Positions 10,691 to 19,600 of a stretch of DNA of 64,000 bases are shown in pieces; the stretch's first letter is position 1, and the number at the start of each line of letters is the position of its first letter. The stretch is from contig CM030937.1 in assembly GCA_018136815.1 (NCBI GenBank), forward strand, positions 4,586,226-4,650,225, written 5' to 3'. The notes under the pieces were generated by a model. That model had not been told where the DNA came from. It saw nothing but the letters and a program-made list of their open reading frames with translations, and ran no database searches. Origin of the DNA: Isochrysis galbana. Taxonomy: Eukaryota > Haptophyta > Isochrysidales > Isochrysidaceae. Position numbers and translations under genes: made by a program.

Positions 10691-10870
10691 AGATGGGAAA
10701 TACGTATTTACCGTATTTGGCCAGAGACCAAATACATATGTATTTGGCTGTATTTGAAGCGCGTCCGGGGGTGTAGGCCTCGAATGTATTTGAAATGTAT
10801 TTGGCCGGAGGCCAAATACATATGTATTTGGCTGTATTTGCAGGCCCCTGCACCGTATTTCCCATCTAGG
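10688..10870. mobile_element. 183-bp MITE, hAT-type (8-bp TSD)
   Basis: Perfect 17-bp terminal inverted repeats CCTAGATGGGAAATACG, flanked by the 8-bp direct repeat ACTAGGGC at 10680-10687 and 10871-10878. The interior is AT-rich and palindromic, with repeated GTATTTGGCC and GGCCAAATAC. An 8-bp duplication is typical of the hAT superfamily. It has no coding capacity. Confidence 0.87.
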
Positions 10871-11030
10871 ACTAGGGCGGTCAAACAGCTATTTTAACTT
10901 CTAAGGGTGAAAATTGACCAAGTCAAGATTGAGGATTCATTACGAGATCTTTGGATATGGTGACCGGATAGGTGTAACTAGCACATATCCGGTGCCCTTT
11001 GGGCCCTAGACCCCCCACGGTAGCCCCCAC

Positions 11031-11886
11031 AGCGATGCGTAACCAGAAAACGCGCAAATTGGCCAGAAATCACTATCGCGGAGGGCCGACGTCCGACGCG
11101 AGCGCGGGCGAGCGTCGGGCCGCTAATCGACGCGTCCCCGGCGCAGCGTGCCTCGGCCAGCCACAGCCATGCGCGTAGGCTGCCAGGTGCGCCTCCTACT
11201 GCCCCCCATGCCCGCCGCCGCCTCATCGCAAATCGCCCCCTCGCGTCCCTCGCTAGCGCGCCAACGGAGGGGTCCCGGAGCGCCCGAGTTAGGTGTGCGC
11301 CCGGGCGCGCTGCGAAGGTTTTGTTCGCCATCAGCCCGGTGTCCGGGCCAGCCAGGACACTGAGTGAGCAGAACCCAGAACCCGCCGCGCCAGCGACGCC
11401 AATCGCGCCAGCCGCCAGCCGCGCGCCGGTGCCTCGTCGCAATCCACCCCCGGCGGCATTCAAACGCGCTCACGCACGGCCCCGAGGGGCCCGGAGCGCC
11501 CAACTCGAAGCCGCGACCGGGCGCGCTGCGAGGCCCTTCTTGCTCATTAGCCCGGTGTGCGGGCCAGCCAAGGCACCAAATGACAAAGTACCGCCGGGAC
11601 CGCGCCGCCAATCGCGCCCGCCGCGCGCTGGAACCTCGTCGAAGTCTGCGACCATTCGCCCCGCATGCGCGCTAACGCGCCGCCGCGAGGGGCCCGGAGC
11701 GCCCGAGTTAGGTGTGCGCCCGGGCGCGCTGCGAAGGTTTTGTTCGCCATCAGCCCGGTGTCCGGGCCAGCCAGGACACTGAATGAGCAGAATCCGCCGC
11801 GCCAGCGACGCCAATCGCGCCAGCCGCGCGCCGGTGCCTCGTCGCAATCCACCCCCGGCGGCATTCAAATGCGCTCACGCACGGCC
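11031..11886 (+). repeat. GC-rich tandem array, about four units of ~205 bp
   Basis: Successive units (roughly 11070-11275, 11276-11481, 11482-11690, 11691-11886) share GGCCCGGAGCGCCC, GCCCGGGCGCGCTGCGA, TTGCTC/TTCGCCATTAGCCCGGTGT and CGCTCACGCACGGCCCC. The last unit stops exactly where LINE coding sequence begins at 11887. All frames are open because of base composition; I do not call a protein. The 150 bp to the left (10879-11030) is unassigned. Confidence 0.85.
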
Positions 11887-13479
11887 CCATATGGCACGAT
11901 CCGTACCTCAAACCCCCGGCTCTTCACCATTCACACAAGGCAAAGTGGGAGGCCTTACAAACGGTGGTGACGCACAACACGCTGAACCCGGCAACGGGAA
12001 ACTTCTATACAAAAGACGAATGCGCTGCCTATTTGCCCCTTGACTCAGCATGGATCCGTCACAGGAGGAACTATTTGGCGGTTACACCTTTCCTGCGATC
12101 ATGGGATAAAATCGTAAAATGGGCGGCCGGAGCGCTCACGAAACCCACCACCACATACATAGAGCTGTTAAAGGGGACAGCCAAGGGGCCCCGACCTGTG
12201 AGGGAAGAGGAAGGCCTCGAGCCGCCGGAAAATCCGGACGCACATAGCCTGGGAGACATACGAGCGAACGATACGGGTAGACACTACCTTCTTAAAAGGG
12301 GCGTATACTACGAAGTGCGTCTAAATGTAATGGGGGAGCCCCATATCTACGATATAGCTCATCCTCAGCCTTCGTCCTCCGAATTGCGGACCCCGCTCAA
12401 ATGGGGCAGCGCATGTGACGGACCGGCCGACACAGCCTACCCTTTACCCCAAGAATATACGCTGAAAGGTACGCGAAAGACGCTCGAGGAATGCGATGTC
12501 AAAGCGCTAACTAACGCCTACCTCGCGGGCAAGAAAAGCAAACGACAAAAAGCGACCGTCCGATGGGAGGAGAGACTCCCCGTCTTAAAAGAGAAGTGGA
12601 AGCAGATATCTCAACTATACAAATACAACTTCTTAACACCTCGGGACTCATACTTACACTTTAAACATATACTTCATAGACGGATCGCAACGGCCAACAG
12701 ATTCGCTGGCGACCCAACCTGCCGCTTCTGTGGGGAAGCCCCCGAGTCGTCCACACACCTAGCGCGCTGTCGCGCGACGGAACAAATCTTCACATACATC
12801 GAGCAACTTTTCAAAACGCGAAACACATTGCAACACGTGACGGCACAGCGGTTGTTCTGCTACCAGGTCGACAGACCGCACCCCTCCTCGGGATATCTAG
12901 GAATCTTGGCATGGAGATACATACTGACGGATTTCTACAACGTGCACTACGGCAACGCCGAGGCGAGATCGACGAAAGCCATCCTAAGGGCCGTATTCTC
13001 GAGGTTCCACTGGCTGGTCAAGGCGAAGGTAGGCTTCTTCCAACGCCTTAAAGCTCAGAGAGAAAGACTTGGACTTCACGCCCCGAGCAACAAACACCTG
13101 CGCAGAATGATTTCCCCGCTGTACTCAGTAGATAAAGATTTTAACCTGGAGATCTCTATCGAACTGGCGCAAATAGCGACCGAACTAGGCATCAGAAGTA
13201 TTACATGAACCCCCCGAACTAAGAAGAAGGTTTCTTCATATGGCCGACCCCTTAGGGGGCGGTCAAACACACCCAAACAAGGACTCCACTCACTCCTACC
13301 CCCTCTATCTCACGCCCCTGGTCGAAGCAGCGCGCGCGGCCTCCCCCTCTCCATTTGCTAGGAAAGGAAACGGGGGGGGGGGAACGGGGTGTGATAGGAA
13401 AGGGAGGGTAGTTAGGAGTAGCACCAGCAATCTGCCCCACGCCGTGCATGCAGCGGCTAGTTTTTAAGATTTTTTTTTT
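11887..13479 (+). mobile_element. 5'-truncated LINE, C-terminal half intact
   Basis: The reading frame is open from 11886 to the stop at 13208 (about 440 codons), beginning in PIWHDPYLKPP, which matches the LINE ORF at 28.6-31 kb. A Cys-His knuckle (CRFCG...STHLARC) lies near 12720-12770, as in the C-terminal zf-RVT-like region of LINE ORF2. The reverse transcriptase is missing. The 3' UTR is 13209-13479 and ends TTTTTAAGAT10. No target-site duplication is visible because the 5' side is fused to the tandem array. Confidence 0.85.
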
Positions 13480-13808
13480 GCTTATTTCTCGAGAACCGCT
13501 CGCGGCGTGAGCTGGTAAGGGCCGTTCTTCTTCTTTGACGAGAGGTTCCTCCCCCCCCCCCCGGTGCTTTTTCCCGGAGAGTCGGCCGGCGTCGTTCGGT
13601 CCGCCTCAATGGGTTTTCCCTCATTTTAACTTGTGGGGAGTTAGAATGGGAGCCAGGGGCATGCGAGGGGGGAGAATTGGAGGGGTGCATAGGTGTATGT
13701 ATCTGTATCTGTGTCAACAGCACGCGCCAAGGTGTACGGGCAGGTGCGCTGAGGGCTGTCGTGTTAGTACCGGGCTAGTGAGAGTAGTGGTACTAATGCT
13801 CAGTTAGA
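13480..13808 (+). repeat. R2 dispersed repeat, plus copy 1
   Basis: Starts near TTATTTCTCGAGAACCGCTC, contains a C-run followed by GGTGCTTTTTCCCGGAGAG, TCCGCCTCAATG and TTTTCCCTCATT, and ends GTACTAATGCTCAGTTAG then ATTATT. About 90% like the copy at 16081. It has no coding capacity. It could be a SINE-like element, but I see no polymerase III boxes that I trust. Confidence 0.8.
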
Positions 13809-13812
13809 TTAT

Positions 13813-14082
13813 TACACCGGACGAGCCATGCGCCAACCGCGCACACCCCCATCGCGGGGTAGGGGCTCCGTTGCCGTCGAAGGGCTTCGGTCCCGCAGCA
13901 CTAAGGTTATACTAACACAACAATAAAACTCTGACGCTCACACAACAAGAAAAACTCTGATTGGAGAGGAAGAGAGGAAGGGGTGGGGGGGCGCTGCCCC
14001 GTCGACCAGACCAGCGCGGCGCACGCTCCGCAGCGTAAGACCCCGCTTCCCCTTCCCCGAATCGGCGCCCAGAGAAGCACGT
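13813..14082. promoter_or_regulatory. Upstream region of the kelch gene
   Basis: Begins with the 60-bp segment ACACCGGACGAGCCATGC shared with 6978-7040. The rest, up to the ATG at 14083, has no other recognisable feature. Confidence 0.4.
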
Positions 14083-15504
14083 ATGGAATCGGCGCCGGCC
14101 CTCGCGGGCCGCTGGACGCTCGTTCAGCCCGAGTTCCGACCGATGGTCGGGGACCTGGCCCACCCGTCCGTGCGCTATTCCGCGTGCACCGTGCTGCACG
14201 CTGGTCAGCTAGTAGTCACACATGGCTACTTCTACAACCATGACAAGCGACAGCCTGCGTGGCAGTCAGACGCGTGGGCGTACAGCCTGAGTGAGCAGAC
14301 ATGGCGCCGGGTGCACCAGGGAGAGAAATACGGCGCGCCATCCGCCCGTTACTCGGCGTCTGCCGTCGTGCACGATGGCTCCCTCTACATGTTTGGCGGT
14401 GACGATGGCGGTCATAAGCGCTCGATGAATAATTACGTGTTCAAGTCTTGGTTCGACGAGCTGTGGCGGCTCGATCTAGCATCATACACGTGGCGAGCTA
14501 TCAAGCCTGTCGGAGCTTCCTCGCTGCCGCACAAGCGAGCACTACACTCGGCCGTCGTTGTTGACGGCGCAATGTGCGCCTGGCTCTCCCACTCCTCTCA
14601 TCTTGTGTGTTGTACATCCTACTAACCGTCCCCGCACCCGCTCAGGTATGTGTATGGCGGTATCGAACGGAGTGATACGTGGCGATTTGACTTTTCAGCC
14701 AATGCCTGGACCATGGTTGATCGTGGATCGAAAGACGTCGCGCGCCACAGTCACCCTGGCGCCCGGCATGCGCATGCCGCTGCGCCCTCGCCGCGAGGAG
14801 GGGCCTTCTTTATTTTTGGCGGTTCGGCACGCGCAGAAAAAGGGAGCAAGGTGATTGCGCTGGACGACTTGTGGATGTTCGAGACTGCCACGTCGAAGTG
14901 GCGGCGACTGGTCACACCGCCAGGCACTGGGGAGCCACCTCAGCCTTGGGGTCTTGCTCCTACACTGCGCTCTCATGCTTCACTCACGGTGGCCTCCTCC
15001 TCCGCCCTCCTCCTTTATGGTGGTGCGCATTGCACGCCAGGCTGCCGCTGCTTTGGCGAGGCTTGGGTGTATGAATTGGGCCTAGGTGAGAGCGCCGGCC
15101 GATGGCTTCGCGTAAATGCGAGCGGGCAGGTGCCGGTGCACCGGTATCGCCATAGTCTCGTCCGTGACGCAAGCGATGGTGCCTTTTACTTGTTTGGCGG
15201 CGAGTCTTACAAGCCATACATGTATCACAACGCCTTAGAGAGGCTCGAGGTGGTGGGTCTAGCCTCGACTGGTAATTTGGCGACCATGGCACCTCCCATC
15301 GGCGGTGAAACGAGCTCGTCCACGTCTTTTCCGGTCGGGGCAGCCGCCGCAGGCGTGGGGATAGGCTTGTTTGCCTTTTGGCTTTTACGCAAGCTGTGTT
15401 GCGCTCCACGGGAGCCTCTCAGGTGCATCCATCACCATGCATATCGGGTTTTTGCATCACCATGCCTGTCTCTTGAGATCATGTATTGGTGTCGCGCGCT
15501 GTAG
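14083..15504 (+). CDS. Kelch-repeat protein with C-terminal membrane anchor, 2 exons
   Basis: Exons 14083-14573 and 14646-15504 give 449 residues. The 72-bp intron starts GTGCGC and ends GCTCAG; the ATG codon formed at the junction joins VVVDGAM to YVYGGI and completes a kelch blade. Kelch repeats are marked by hydrophobic-GG motifs (MFGG, VYGG, IFGG, LYGG, LFGG), each followed by a spaced Tyr/Trp, making at least five blades of a beta-propeller. Residues about 395-415 are a single hydrophobic helix (GAAAAGVGIGLFAFWLL) followed by RKLCC, so this is probably a membrane-anchored propeller facing the lumen or outside. Kelch propellers mediate protein binding; the partner is unknown. The last 30 residues could differ if there is a further intron near 15420 (CTCAGGTGC). 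Confidence 0.87.
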
Positions 15505-16080
15505 GTTGTACAACCTTGCACCATCCTCGTGATCGTCGTGGCGGGCATTGTGACGATTGCAAGAGTGGTTGGGACGAGATGAGCCAAATGCACCGCGAGA
15601 TGCCAAACTGGGGGCAGCAAGTAGCAAGCGGCAGCGAGTGGCGAGAAGGCGTATACATGCAGTGTGTCTGCACCACATCTTGCGCACGCGCGCGGATTTC
15701 AACGGTCAGCGATGCGCCGGTGCACGAGCGCAAAATGGAATTGATTTGTGGTGAAAATAGTTGCTAGTTGCAACAAACAAGCCTCTGCTCGACGCGTTTG
15801 ACAGCTGGGGGATGGGCGCGGATTCGGTGCGGATGAGCGGATGGCGCAAATGTGCAAACGACACGCGTGCGCGTGTGCGCGCACACACACAATGCAAGGG
15901 GGGAAACCTTTTAATATTCTCGCCTCACGCGTGGCAATGGGTATCGCTTCCGTAGCCACGCCCTTTTCCCTCCCTCTCGCCAATTGCGAATACTCTCGAG
16001 CGCTGCCAGAAGCTCCACCTCGGTAGGAAGATGAGGAGGGGGAGACTCAAGACGCCTACGGGAACCACTGTGGCAGGTAT
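15505..16080. other. Intergenic with a LINE-tail fragment
   Basis: No gene is supported. Bases 15904-15968 (AAACCTTTTAATATTCTCGCC, then GTAGCCACGCCC) match the 3' end of the LINE at 28287 in the same minus orientation. Confidence 0.55.
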
Positions 16081-16423
16081 CTCGAGGCGCAGTCTTTTAT
16101 TTCTCGAGGACAGCTCGCGGCGAGAGCTGTATGTAAGGGCCGTTCTTCTTCACGACGAGATGTTCCTCCCCCCCCCCCCGGTGCTTTTTCCCGGAGAGTC
16201 GGCCGACGTAGGTCGGTCCGCCTCAATGTGTTTTCCCTCATTGTAGCTTGTGGGGAGTTATAATGGGAGCCGGGGGTTTGCGAGGGGGGAGATTCGTAGG
16301 GGCGCATATGCGTATGTGCCTAGTGACAACACACGTCAAGGCGTGCGGGCAGGTGCGCTGAGGGGTGTCGTGATAGTACCGGCTAGTGGGAGTAGCGGTA
16401 CTAACGCTCAGTTGTTTTATTAC
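16081..16423 (+). repeat. R2 dispersed repeat, plus copy 2
   Basis: Same layout as 13480-13808: TTTATTTCTCGAGGACAGC, C-run, GGTGCTTTTTCCCGGAGAG, ending ACTAACGCTCAGTTG then TTTTATTAC. The mariner element has inserted at its right edge. Confidence 0.8.
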
Positions 16424-16425
16424 TA

Positions 16426-18272
16426 CTACCTCCGTTCCAAAACTCAGGTTCTTCTTAGTTTTCCCTTTATATCTCTCCTAAGCCTCGCAGAAATAAGTCT
16501 GCACCTTCACAAGAACCTTGCGGGTACATGCTGGCTTCATGGGACAGTCGAGGGGGGGCCTGCACTTCTCGAAAACACAAGCTGAAACGAGCGATTTTCT
16601 AATATGGATGGAGGTGGAAATCGGCCGGCGGGAGCGATTGGCGCGAAAGCGTCTTGCTTGTTCCCAGCCCCACCAAGGCATGGCGCGCTTGAAGGTCGTG
16701 GGTCGTGGAACCTCCGCAGCGTGGCACGCGCACAGGCGGTGACTACGTGTGGCGAGGTAGGCGGGGCAGAAAGAGGAGGTCTCTGACCCTCAGCCCTGCC
16801 CCTCCCAGCACCACTGAACAGCCGCGCCGCGACGAGGAGAACCGGCCTGCAAAGCGGCGTTGCAGTCTGACACCCAATCGCCAGGGGGCGATCGCGTTGG
16901 CATACGAGCGGCTCCCAGGGCGGAAGAATAGCGCGGAGTGGCGTGGCGCCTTCGCGCACTTGTGCGAAAAGTACGATGTCTGCGCCAAATACCCGGCCCG
17001 GCTCGCAAAGCGGCTCTCCGACGAGGGCAAGCTGCCCAACTCGCGAAAGGGCATAGGCGGCAGACCAGCGCGCATTGGTGCAGAAGAGGTGGAGGAATTG
17101 GAGAGCGCGCTTCGCGAGAACGCATACGACATGACGTTCGCGGAAATTGAGGAGCTCCTAGGGCTGCCGCGGGCGACAGTGTGCCGGTACATGAAGCGGA
17201 AGAAGTGGCGTATTGTTGGTAAGTCTACGCGGCCCGTAATCACCGACGCGATGTGCCACTCGCGCTTGGAGTGGGCACGCGACAATGCAGAGAACCCGTG
17301 GGAGGAGCACATAGACATAGACGAAAATGGTTCTATGTGTACTCGCACTCAGGCAAGCTAAAGCTGCCGCCGGGCGTGGAGAAGCCCAAACAAAAATTGA
17401 CGTCAAAGCGCTTCATTGGAAAGGTGATGCTATTGTGCGCCATTGCTCGCCCCAACCCCCGATACAACTTTGACGGCCTTGTTGGTGCATGGCGTGTCTG
17501 CGAGCAAGTGCCGGCGAAGCGCGGAGACAAGCGCACAGGGCTCAAGAAGGGCGAGCTGCGAACGGTCGACGTGGCCATGGACGCCGACACGTTCGAGTCG
17601 ATGATGCGCCAGCAGGTGATCCCCGCCATCCGGGAGAAGCTCAAGGGCGCCAAGCGCATCACCATTCAGATGGACAACGCCACCCCGCACAAAAGCAAGA
17701 GCAAGGAGAAGGATGATACCATGGAGAACCGCCTTAAGGATGTGCTCCGGGCTCCGCGGCGCAACGGCAAGCAAGTAGGTCCAGAAATTGTGTTTTTGCG
17801 GCAAGAGCCTAATTCTCCTGACACAAACGCTTGTGACCTGGGATCCTGGGATTCTTCAAATCGATCGACTCGCGACTTCCAAAGCGCCGTGACTTCAACT
17901 TAGCTCGCTTCACCGAGCAGTGCCTCCCAGCGTTCCGCGAATATCCTCCGGAGAAATTAAATGCTTTGTTTGATACTAAGACACGTGTGTTGTTGTCCAT
18001 TGTCAATGGCCATTGTGGCGGCGGAAGGTCGGAATGATTACGCCTTCTTACCGCATCGCCGTGACACCGTCTCTGACAGTGAATAGAGTGCTTGTCTTCA
18101 AGATGTTCGTAGTAAGTCTAAATCGTCAGTAATACACCAAACTAACTCACCATGTTAAGCCAGCATGTACCATCCCTACAGCCTAGCGCCTAAGTGGAAT
18201 ACCTTCCCAAGTCTGGGCGCCGCCATTGCTCCCCAAAGTCTCCCAGGCATCTGAGTTTTGGAACGGAGGTAG
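16426..18272 (+). mobile_element. Full-length Tc1/mariner element with Stowaway-like termini
   Basis: Perfect 22-bp terminal inverted repeats starting CTACCTCCGTTCC (16426-16447 and 18251-18272), flanked by a TA dinucleotide on each side (16424-16425, 18273-18274). These ends resemble those of plant Stowaway MITEs and mariner-like elements. Length is 1,847 bp with a transposase pseudogene inside, so it was once autonomous. Confidence 0.93.
16705..18037 (+). pseudogene. Mariner-like transposase, two frameshifts, DD53D spacing
   Basis: The N-terminal part has a helix-turn-helix (TFAEIEELLGLPRATVCRYMK). The catalytic Asp codons are at 17320 (IDIDE before the expected KWFY), 17673 (IQMDNATPH) and 17835 (SPDTNACDLG). 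A missing A in the run at 17325-17328 shifts the frame just after the first Asp. A short duplication of CTGGGATC near 17838-17850 shifts it again after the third. In the correct frame the protein would run to TGA at 18037. Asp 2 and Asp 3 are separated by 53 residues, against 39 in plant mariner-like and 34 in animal mariner transposases. The true start is unclear: the frame has no ATG near 16705. Confidence 0.85.
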
Positions 18273-18274
18273 TA

Positions 18275-18831
18275 CTATTATTATTACGTATCCTTATCAT
18301 TATCACGGAACGCACAGGAACCTGCTAACAGACCGAACAAGGAAGAGAATGCCGACAAGAGAGCGACGGGGCGACGGACGATCCGACGGGGGCGACGACA
18401 GTTACGCACAAGAATAAGGAAGGAATCTTTCGAAAACCCTCAAGTGAATTAAAATTAATTAAGACCGAAGTAAAACAGCGCCACGATATAATCCAACGGC
18501 CAACACCTGAGGGGGAATCAGGGTCACACAAGGGGGTGGTTCCTTGCACTGGCGATACCTGAACGCGCGACTTAGCCTAAAAACGCTAGGAGCACGCAAG
18601 GAGGTAAGCCAGGTGAGGGGCAAGCAGGCGACAAGGGAGGCGACAAAGGACAAAGGAGGCGAGGGCAAAGAGAGCGAATGGGCGAATGGGCGAATGTGGG
18701 ATCCTGCGACGGTGACTCGTGGCTAGCCTACAAGGAGGGGGCATAGAAACGCAGACAACTTCTAAAACAAAAAGGTCGATCGCGGATGCGACTACATTTT
18801 CCGAAGAATTCGAAATTCGCTAGAGGATCCC
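18275..18831. other. Intergenic, no supported gene
   Basis: Nothing recognisable on either strand. Near 18790-18820 the sequence TTTTCCGAAGAATTCGAAATT resembles the end of the hAT fragment at 48095-48120. Confidence 0.35.
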
Positions 18832-18925
18832 CAACCAATCCCCATTTTTTTGTTGATCCATCATATCAGAATCCATAGGGAGTTTATTAGTTAGGCCCTT
18901 CATTCGCCCATTGTCCATTGTAGTT
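18832..18925 (+). repeat. R9 repeat, copy 1
   Basis: About 95 bp (a T-run, then TGATCCATC, ATCCATAGGGAGTTTATT, CCCTTCATTCGCCCATTG) that recurs at 48127-48215. The nature of the element is unknown. Confidence 0.65.
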
Positions 18926-19142
18926 GGAGAGTCTAGAGTAGGCGGAAAGAATCTCGGCGTGAATACCACATTCCTCTGCTTTGCTCTCTCTTTGTGCTCA
19001 TCAAGTTCGAGTTGTAGGAAGAGGAATAGCATGGCCTGCCACCCAGTAGATGCCGCGCACTCACGGCGGAGGCAGGGGACGTGCAATTCCCATGGAAGGA
19101 AGGGATTTGCTAGACAGCATACAAAAGAACAAATTGCAGATT

Positions 19143-19346
19143 GATGATGAAACACCCAAAAACCAAAAAGGAAAAAGGATTGTGGAATGAGGAGCTTCAC
19201 AAAAGGAGACAGGACAAAAGGAGCAGGATGAAACATCCCAAAAGAATTGTGAAATGAGGAGCTTCATGGAGCAGGATGAAACATCCCAAAAGAATTTTGA
19301 AATGAGGAGCTTCACAAAAGGAGCAGGATGAAACATCCCAAAAGAA
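19143..19346. repeat. Tandem repeat next to tRNA-Cys
   Basis: Four copies of GATGAAACATCCCAAAAG (the first diverged) separated by variants of TGAAATGAGGAGCTTCA and CAAAAGGAGCAG. The unit is about 47-80 bp. The last copy ends 3 bp from the 3' end of the tRNA gene. Confidence 0.85.
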
Positions 19347-19348
19347 GC

Positions 19349-19421
19349 AGGTGCCAGTGAGACTCGAACTCACGATCATCCGATCTGCAGTCGGAGGCAT
19401 TAGCCGCTATGCTATAGCACC
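19349..19421 (-). tRNA. tRNA-Cys (GCA)
   Basis: On the minus strand all four arms pair: acceptor GGTGCTA with TGGCACC, D-stem GCAT with ATGC, anticodon stem TCCGA with TCGGA around loop CTGCAGA (anticodon GCA), and T-stem GTGAG with CTCAC around TTCGAGT. The discriminator base is U, as expected for tRNA-Cys. No intron; CCA is not encoded, as is usual in eukaryotes. It looks functional. Confidence 0.96.
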
Positions 19422-19600
19422 GCAGATAACACGTTGTGGTGCAAACAGATTTATCAATCTGCTGGTTTTAAGGATACACTCGTAATTCCTCTCTCCATTC
19501 TGGAGGGGTCAGCATGAGGGGAAAGAGGCAAATGGGAAAATTGGAGCGGACATTGGCATGGGTGAGAGCGTGGGCGGCGTGGGCGTGCGAGTGGGCGTGG

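Noticed and set aside
11123-11868. Several 100-160 codon ORFs on both strands
   Set aside because: Shadows of the GC-rich tandem array; the frames follow the repeat and no domain is present.
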